A stretch of 64,000 nt of DNA from Acetobacter orientalis (GTDB taxonomy: Bacteria > Pseudomonadota > Alphaproteobacteria > Acetobacterales > Acetobacteraceae). Positions 59,401 to 64,000 of the stretch are shown piece after piece; position 1 is the first letter of the stretch, and every line of letters begins with the position of its first letter. Under the pieces are notes generated by a model. That model had not been told where the DNA came from and searched no databases. It worked only from the letters and a program-made list of their open reading frames with translations. The translations under genes were made by a program, and so were the position numbers. The stretch is taken from contig NZ_BAMX01000024.1 of NCBI RefSeq assembly GCF_000963965.1, positions 62,001-126,000 of the forward strand, given 5' to 3'.

Positions 59401-60382
59401 CAATGCCAAAGCATGGCAGTATTTTTACAAAAAAGAGCTAGACCAGCTTGTGGCGGTTATAACGCCGTTTTCGGCTCAGAAAAAAGCTGTGGCGAAAGCG
59501 CTGTCCAACATTGCGCATAAAACAGGGCAGGCTACCTTAAAAAAAATTACTGTAGGTACAGTGCATGCGCTGCAAGGGGCAGAGCGGCCAATTATTATTT
59601 TTTCTACGGTGTCTGACCCGCAGTCTGGCACAGGGTTTCTAGACAGTAGCGCCAGTTTAATGAACGTAGCTGTCTCGCGCGCAAAAGATTCGTTTGTTGT
59701 TATAGGCAACATGGACATTATGAACCCGGTTGTAAAAACGCCACTGGGTATTTTGGCCAGAGCCTTGTTTGAGCGCGGGCAAGAAGTTGAAGGGGTGCAG
59801 GGTAACTGGACATTGCCAGTTTTGCCCAGCCAAGTGCCTTTAATAGAGCGTGTTTCTACCCCCAATGAGCATACCAGCATGATGGATTATGCGTTGGATA
59901 TGGCGCAAGCCGGGCAGCAGGTGCTTATTGTCTCTCCGTTTTTATCGCAAAAAGGGGCGCTGTGTGAGGCTGTGGTAAGCCGCATAACAGCTGCCGTGCA
60001 AAGGGGGGTAGAGGTTTCTATTGTTACGCAGCGCTGGCAGCGTACCAACCGCGAAGAACACCAGATGTGCGTAGAGGGGCTTAAAGCCTGTGGTGCGCAG
60101 TGTTACTGCATAGACCGCATACACATGAAAACCTTAGCGTGGCCCGGCCATATTGCGGAGGGGTCTTATAACTGGTTGAGCGTGTACCGCGAGCATGGCG
60201 GCAAAGCGAACCTTGATAGTTCGTGGAAAGTATATGGCCGTAGGGCCAAGCAAGCGATTGAGGCGGTGCTGGCAGAATTAGCCGAAAGAGGCGTGTGGGG
60301 GGGTAAAGCCCCCAGTATTGAGATGTTTCGCTCAACCGACCAGCAACGAGCTGCCCAGCAAGAGGGTGAGGGCGCACAATAG
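56477..60382 (+). CDS. SF1 (COG1112/DNA2-NAM7-like) helicase with C-terminal PLD-like domain; Mokosh type II-like
   Basis: A 1,301-residue single protein. An unassigned N-terminal region of about 260 residues leads to a UPF1/DNA2-like helicase core: Q-like LSASQSD, Walker A NGPPGTGKTTL (residues 287-297), Walker B LLIIDEAGQ (805 onward), GDVFQLAPV, LSEHRRCRKD, GTVHALQGAERPIIIFS and NVAVSRAKDSFVVIG. A coiled-coil insertion (about residues 440-690) splits it. The C-terminus has a phospholipase-D-like domain: VLIVSPFLSQKGAL, then HMK (1216-1218) and GSYN (1229-1232); the usual Asp between them is missing. RNA-helicase-like plus PLD in one chain is the layout of MkoC of type II Mokosh anti-phage defence. 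Start uncertain: ATG 56477, or GTG 56492 with GGAG before it. Confidence 0.85.
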   Translation: MRRKCVGVVAAGASSRDILDYWRISLIDSTQSAPDATAANVDVEPQEIENGHLPAQAIARLFALKAAMATDQDDESDDVVANVALRTFIPEHLHTAAHTRSKPTCALGCTVRVTPKGVITPYASQTAPLIPRSLLAPSGQMQTIGQVAAVDRYLEQNPFNCTTWEQLLIWSDQFWQSITQNRQLPGTVLAEYFTFTPTPPPVGQNTIVNLKQFYDFALEEVSAVETPLLKGFLHGCPIAPTVQPEQRLAQLGAVRGTMNPKFGLSASQSDTMAAFSMLGHGQILAVNGPPGTGKTTLLQSVIATELVRRAIAGGEPAVIVGSSTNNQAVVNIIDAMTEALAAAGTAAWEQRWLPDVESLGLYFPSGGYKPKEGRQPFIAKDGRLLGTEHWQGFPAERERDPDYYWRAHAAWLEQFRLVYQSHAAANVSDAVEVIQCDIKALSARCAALAQAFSVARQSIMQHGGTRVLAQRKKECRTQIDTLTQQIAETTEQKTLAQQQLSALSYSYSQKAGAYEATLAPLLASVQDAEAKLKNAKGTEARILAGLPESGFLAAFGAAKKWKNLEILVSETEFADHFLPLVREHSKDAQAWQNAAASLTAHWALEEEQRINRYTLAKANPPAEIAALVAQKDAAQKAYEALNQKVLQAEQARVQATKTLQSSAQAEHFLAQLVAQLEQISSQYGLGADTPDKPPAWHLPGWEETTASLDDLLDKTLRYEMFQKALRYWEGRWLNEVETLHRAMAGEEGVAYKFNTGRVGMETMYRRWCMLTPCLIMTTARLPRMMKYYQGREQYHADFIDLLIIDEAGQIPPYQAAPAFSFARKAIVVGDVFQLAPVVTLGGETDKGNAHSAGVYAAFWQEEEAVNPRVVTGLGDGRQTPGSVMGVVQSATAWSSVGADVPGMFLSEHRRCRKDIIQISNDLIYKGKLQPLRPEPAIAPPLPALGWAHVRGECIRHNGSSCNLKEADAIAEWIASNAKAWQYFYKKELDQLVAVITPFSAQKKAVAKALSNIAHKTGQATLKKITVGTVHALQGAERPIIIFSTVSDPQSGTGFLDSSASLMNVAVSRAKDSFVVIGNMDIMNPVVKTPLGILARALFERGQEVEGVQGNWTLPVLPSQVPLIERVSTPNEHTSMMDYALDMAQAGQQVLIVSPFLSQKGALCEAVVSRITAAVQRGVEVSIVTQRWQRTNREEHQMCVEGLKACGAQCYCIDRIHMKTLAWPGHIAEGSYNWLSVYREHGGKANLDSSWKVYGRRAKQAIEAVLAELAERGVWGGKAPSIEMFRSTDQQRAAQQEGEGAQ

Positions 60383-60392
60383 AGGCAACATG

Positions 60393-60425
60393 CCTTGGTA
60401 ACAATAAGGGCATTGTTTACCAAGG
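60393..60425. terminator. Long dyad after the helicase-PLD gene
   Basis: CCTTGGTAACAAT and ATTGTTTACCAAGG pair over 13 bp with one bulged T and a 6-base loop; the outer GCAAC/GTTGC can extend it after a 3-base bulge. It lies between convergent genes and has no T run, so it may end transcripts in both directions by stable structure, or be a boundary dyad of an insertion. Confidence 0.5.
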
Positions 60426-60456
60426 TTGCTGCGCCAGATGATTTTACTACCCTACG

Positions 60457-61377
60457 TTATTTAAGGGGCAGCGGGAAACCGTTGACGGTGAGAACACCAC
60501 CAGACCAAGTGGTGTTCCATGCGTTGGCGTCGTCCGCTTTTTTGCTGACCAAACGGGCTAAAACCAACCCTGCTGCCAGTTTCATTTGCTGGGCACTGCG
60601 GGCGGTTTCAATCAGGGTTTCAAGATTTGTAATTTCTAGGTGGCCAGAGGCTGATGTTGCGTTGACATCACCCGTAAGGGTGGCCGACCCATTGCCTTGT
60701 AGGTGCACAGTGCCACGTTGGGCGGCAAAGTTAGAAATAGTGACATGTACCGCAGGTGCCTGCTCGGCCCTGCCGCCAACGGCTGCCATAAGGGCTGGCA
60801 ATTCAGACGCGGGTAGAGAGAATGCTGCTTGTGCAGAAGAAGGCAGGAGTTCTTGATTGGCGACGTTGTGAAAGCTCAGGCCAGACATGGTAAGGGTAGC
60901 CGCACTGGTGTGGGCGGTTGTATTACCCTGTAGCTTTAGGGCAGCGGCGCTAAGCCCAACCCGCGCGGTACCACGTTGAATACTGGCCGTGTTCCAGCTT
61001 AGGGCGTAATTACCCCCGGCCTTTAGGCCAGTGGCAACATTTTGCCCTTGGCGTTGCAGCCATTCAGAGCAGGCAGCATTATGGTGGCCTGTCATAGCAG
61101 AAACCAGCAACAGAGAGGCGGCATCTGCTTGGTCTTGCAGGCTTTGCGCTGTGTTGGCTGTGCTTGCGCTAAACTGCATCTGCTTAATGGTAAGGCTGGT
61201 GCTACCATCGGGTGTGCGCAGGGTTGTTGCGTCTAGCGTTATACTCTGGCCTGTAGAGCGTACGCCACCATGAGAGATAACGGCACAGCTTGCAGGCGGT
61301 GCTGCCAAGGCTGGCCGAGTGAGTGCGACGCTCACGAGCGCGAGAGCCGCAGAGCAAAAAAGGGTTTGTCTTTTCAT
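60457..61377 (-). CDS. Secreted protein, DUF2125-like
   Basis: A 306-residue protein with a signal peptide (MKRQTLFCSAALALVSVALT with cleavage after RPALAA, about residue 26). The mature protein is Ala/Thr/Ser-rich and predicted beta-rich: ITLDATTLRTPDGSTSLTIKQMQFS, RVGLSAAALKLQGNTT, VHVTISNFAAQRGTVHLQGNGSATLTGDVNA. The C-terminal WSGGVLTVNGFPLPLK resembles the end of DUF2125 proteins, found in alphaproteobacteria with unknown role. Probably periplasmic. The family assignment is tentative. Confidence 0.65.
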   Translation of the reverse strand: MKRQTLFCSAALALVSVALTRPALAAPPASCAVISHGGVRSTGQSITLDATTLRTPDGSTSLTIKQMQFSASTANTAQSLQDQADAASLLLVSAMTGHHNAACSEWLQRQGQNVATGLKAGGNYALSWNTASIQRGTARVGLSAAALKLQGNTTAHTSAATLTMSGLSFHNVANQELLPSSAQAAFSLPASELPALMAAVGGRAEQAPAVHVTISNFAAQRGTVHLQGNGSATLTGDVNATSASGHLEITNLETLIETARSAQQMKLAAGLVLARLVSKKADDANAWNTTWSGGVLTVNGFPLPLK

Positions 61378-61501
61378 TTGTGGGTAAAGGTGGCGTAAGC
61401 AAGCAACCTGCGCAATGACGATTTTTGCGGGGCTTCCCTTTTATGGCCTGCAAGGCTGTGCTTGTGGTGTCGTGCAGATAAGCAAGAAAGAATAAGGCAG
61501 C

Positions 61502-62476
61502 ATGTTTGGTCTGGATCCGTTTTTACTTAGCCTGATAGGCACTGTGTTGTTGGCTACGTTTTTTCCGTGCCATGGGGCGGCGGTGCCAGTGTTTAAGTGG
61601 CTGGCTATTGTGGTCATTGGGGTTATGTTTTTTTTGCAAGGGGCACGCCTTTCGCGCCAAGCGGTGGTGTCTGGGCTTACGGCATGGCGGCTGCATTTGC
61701 TTATTTTATGCTGTACGTTTGTGCTTTTCCCGCTTTTAGGCATAGCGCTGCATGCGGTGTTTCCGGCCCTGTTGCAAAACGAGATTTGGCTGGGTGTGCT
61801 GTTTTTGTGCTGCCTGCCGTCTACGGTGCAGTCTTCTATTGCCTTTACATCTATAGGTGGGGGCAATGTGCCTGCGGCTGTGTGTGCTGCAACGGCCTCT
61901 AACGTATTTGGTATTTTCATTACACCGTTTTTGGTGGGGCTTGTGCTGGCAAAGCACGGTGCCCAAGGCGGTGGTGTGCTCAATATTGTGCTTGAACTTC
62001 TTTTGCCATTTGTACTGGGCCAAGTGCTGCAACCCTGGATTGGCAAATGGGCGCAGCGTAATAAAAAGCTGCTTTCATTAACTGACCGTGGGTCTATTCT
62101 GATTGTGGTTTACGCAGCCTTTAGCGATGCGGTTATGCAAGGGCTTTGGCACAAAGTGCCTTTAAGCCAGTTAGGCATGATAGCGCTGATAGATTTTATG
62201 TTGTTGGCTTGTGTGCTTATTTTAACCGCCCTGACCAGCCGTGCCGCAGGCCTGCCTTTAAAAGATGAAATAGCCGTTGTGTTTTGCGGGTCTAAAAAAA
62301 CACTGGCTTCTGGGGTGCCAATGGCCAACGTGCTGTTTCCACCCGCCAGTGTTGGGCTTATTGTTTTGCCGTTAATGATTTACCACCAGATACAGCTTTT
62401 TGTCTGTGCCGTGCTGGCACGTCGTTTTGCGGCCAGAACAGCGCAGCTTGAGAGCAAGCAGAGTGCAGGAGAGTAA
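61502..62476 (+). CDS. Bile acid:sodium symporter family transporter (YfeH-like)
   Basis: A 324-residue inner-membrane protein with nine to ten predicted helices. LPSTVQSSIAFTSIGGGNVPAAVCAATASNVFGIFITP (about residues 104-141) and VVFCGSKKTLASGVPMANVLFPP (about 259-281) are the two conserved crossover regions of the SBF-like group (PF13593). Substrate is unknown despite the family name; organic anions are likely. ATG 61502 has AAGG upstream. It is 4 bases from the decarboxylase gene and therefore in an operon with it. Confidence 0.88.
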   Translation: MFGLDPFLLSLIGTVLLATFFPCHGAAVPVFKWLAIVVIGVMFFLQGARLSRQAVVSGLTAWRLHLLILCCTFVLFPLLGIALHAVFPALLQNEIWLGVLFLCCLPSTVQSSIAFTSIGGGNVPAAVCAATASNVFGIFITPFLVGLVLAKHGAQGGGVLNIVLELLLPFVLGQVLQPWIGKWAQRNKKLLSLTDRGSILIVVYAAFSDAVMQGLWHKVPLSQLGMIALIDFMLLACVLILTALTSRAAGLPLKDEIAVVFCGSKKTLASGVPMANVLFPPASVGLIVLPLMIYHQIQLFVCAVLARRFAARTAQLESKQSAGE

Positions 62477-62480
62477 AACG

Positions 62481-63950
62481 ATGGCCGGGTTAGACCCCAA
62501 AAACTGGGATGAATTACGCACACTCGGCCACCGTATGCTTGATGATATGCTGGATAGCATACAAAGCGTGGCAGACGGCCCCGTATGGCAACCTATGCCC
62601 CAAACGGTAAGGCAAGGGTTTGCCCAGCAGCCTTTACCCAAAACCGCGCAAGCGCTGCCTGCTTTGTATGAGCAATTTACCAAAAATGTGCAGCCTTATG
62701 CCGTAGGCAACCGGCACCCCCGTTTTATGGGGTGGGTGCACGGAGGGGGCACGGCCCAAGGCATGCTGGCCGAAATGTTGGCGGCAGGGCTAAATGCCAA
62801 CCTTGGCGGGCGTGACCATGCCCCGGTTGAGGTGGAGCGTATGGTTATACGCTGGACAGCCACCATGCTGGGCTTTCCTGAAACGGCATCAGGCGTGCTG
62901 GTTACGGGGTCTTCTTTAGCGAATTTTATTGCTGTGTTGACCGCCAGCCGCGCCGTGCCAGAGGGTATTGCCATGCGGGAGGCTGGCATACAGGGCCGTA
63001 AATTGGTTGGTTATGCAGCCGAGAGCGCACATGGTTGTGTGGCGCGTGCTTTTGATATGGCGGGCCTAGGCATGCAAGCCTTACGCCGCGTGCCGGTAGA
63101 TGCTGCTTTTAAGCTAGATATGGCGGCCCTACAGCGCATGGTAGCGCAAGACCGCACAGCAGGGTTTGAGCCATTTTTGGTGGTTGGCACCGCCGGTACG
63201 GTAGATACGGGAGCCATTGACCCACTGGCAGACTTAGCAGCGTTTGCACGGGAGCAGGGGCTTTGGTTCCATGTTGATGGTGCGTTTGGTGCCCTGGCTT
63301 GCCTCTCCCCCGCGCATGCGCCTGCTTTGGCTGGCATAGAGCAGGCCAATAGTATTGCGCTTGATTTTCATAAATGGGCACAAACTCCTTACGATGCGGG
63401 GTGTGTGCTTGTACGTGAAGAAGGCCGGCAGGCGGTGGCTTTTGCGCAGTCACTCGCGTACCTCTCCCGCGAGGAAAGAGGTGTTGCTGCTAGTGCTCCA
63501 TGGTTTTGTGACCTTGGGCCAGATCTGTCACGCGGGTTTAGAGCCCTTAAAGTGTGGTTTACGCTGGCGGGTTTTGGCACCGAAGGGCTTGGGAACGTGG
63601 TCGCGCAGTGCTGTGACGTTGCGCGTTATTTGGCCGAGCGTGTAAAAGCCACACCAAGTTTAGAGCTGTTGGCCCCAGTAACCCTGAACGTTGTGTGCTT
63701 TCGTGTAAAAGAGGGAGCCGCTGACCTAGATACTTTGAATGCTGAGCTTGTGAAAGACCTGCAAGAAAGCGGTATTGCTGTGCCCTCTACCACCATAGTG
63801 CAGGGCAAGCTGGCCATTAGGGCCGCTATAGTAAACCACCGTACAACGCAGCAGGATATTGATATTATGCTGCATGCAGTGCTGGAACTGACACAAAAGC
63901 GCACGGGTGCCAAAGTACCTCATGCGCAGGGGCAGCCTTTACCCGTGTAA
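62481..63950 (+). CDS. Group II PLP-dependent amino acid decarboxylase
   Basis: A 489-residue decarboxylase of the aromatic-L-amino-acid/glutamate type. NRHPRFMGWVHGGGTAQGMLAEML is the typical N-terminal substrate region; VTGSSLANFIAVLTAS binds PLP phosphate; ESAHGCVARAFDMAGLG has the ring-stacking His; WFHVDGAFGALA the Asp; and DFHKWAQTPYDAGCVLV the Schiff-base Lys. It would convert an amino acid, probably aromatic, to an amine; the substrate is not predictable. ATG 62481 is preceded by AGGAGAG. The upstream transporter may move the substrate or product. Confidence 0.87.
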   Translation: MAGLDPKNWDELRTLGHRMLDDMLDSIQSVADGPVWQPMPQTVRQGFAQQPLPKTAQALPALYEQFTKNVQPYAVGNRHPRFMGWVHGGGTAQGMLAEMLAAGLNANLGGRDHAPVEVERMVIRWTATMLGFPETASGVLVTGSSLANFIAVLTASRAVPEGIAMREAGIQGRKLVGYAAESAHGCVARAFDMAGLGMQALRRVPVDAAFKLDMAALQRMVAQDRTAGFEPFLVVGTAGTVDTGAIDPLADLAAFAREQGLWFHVDGAFGALACLSPAHAPALAGIEQANSIALDFHKWAQTPYDAGCVLVREEGRQAVAFAQSLAYLSREERGVAASAPWFCDLGPDLSRGFRALKVWFTLAGFGTEGLGNVVAQCCDVARYLAERVKATPSLELLAPVTLNVVCFRVKEGAADLDTLNAELVKDLQESGIAVPSTTIVQGKLAIRAAIVNHRTTQQDIDIMLHAVLELTQKRTGAKVPHAQGQPLPV

Positions 63951-64000
63951 ACTGGTTTTGCGTGCGCCACCTTTGCGTTTTTCATCAAACAAAGCAGAGA

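Overview
The window is a chromosomal segment of an acetic acid bacterium (Alphaproteobacteria, Acetobacteraceae; Acetobacter-like). The main evidence is an aar-type locus at 5.9-10.8 kb: citrate synthase, a SixA phosphatase and a 505-residue succinyl-CoA:acetate CoA-transferase with its catalytic Glu at residue 294. Supporting evidence is an OprB-type sugar porin, an unusually long SMC, an alphaproteobacterial LexA operator (GTTC-N7-GTTC), and alphaproteobacterial gene orders such as recG/sdhE/mfd, miaB-phoH-ybeY-corC and eno-ftsB. Coding density is high and genes are often coupled by ATGA, TTGA or TAATG overlaps. I found no rRNA, tRNA, complete insertion sequence, prophage or CRISPR array.

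Layout. 0-5.9 kb: 3' end of nrdB, a TrmN6-like methyltransferase, a long-chain polyprenyl diphosphate synthase, pyrE-murI and two small unknown genes. 5.9-10.8 kb: the acetate-handling locus (gltA/aarA, sixA, chorismate mutase, metallophosphoesterase, aarC). 11-22 kb: a long leftward run, miaB-phoH-ybeY-corC-dsbA-like-smc and a GDPD-like membrane protein, with plsC upstream. 22.4-28.9 kb: tamA-tamB for outer-membrane assembly. 29-35.3 kb: xthA, an M19 dipeptidase, uvrC, pgsA, a lipoprotein, moaD-moaE. 35.4-40.1 kb: a biotin cluster with divergent bioA and bioF-(BioH-like)-bioCD, in which BioC and BioD are one polypeptide. 40.2-47.6 kb: lexA with its operator, oprB, moeA, rpmG (too short for most ORF cut-offs), a conserved unknown gene, ftsB, eno and a DUF3429 membrane protein. 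47.7-50.4 kb: thiOSGE. 50.4-56.4 kb: recG, then sdhE-mfd. 56.5-60.4 kb: a large SF1 helicase with a C-terminal phospholipase-D-like domain. 60.4-64 kb: a DUF2125-like secreted protein, a bile-acid-symporter-family transporter and a group II PLP decarboxylase.

The strongest candidate for an unusual system is the 1,301-residue helicase-PLD protein at 56.5-60.4 kb. Its architecture matches single-gene (type II) Mokosh anti-phage defence, but it sits alone beside housekeeping genes. The next most notable points are the BioC-BioD fusion and four unrelated perfect hexanucleotide tandem arrays, all in the three long convergent intergenic gaps; one of them carries the stop codon of the neighbouring methyltransferase gene. 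A diverged intergenic repeat of about 120 bp occurs near lexA and moeA, and there are several strong unexplained dyads, notably upstream of aarC, upstream of thiO, in the eno leader and downstream of the helicase gene.

Functionally the window combines central metabolism adapted to acetate, cofactor synthesis (biotin, thiamine, molybdopterin, the isoprenoid side chain of quinone), envelope building, and a scattered set of DNA-repair genes (lexA, uvrC, xthA, recG, mfd). Of the last group, only lexA shows a clear SOS operator.
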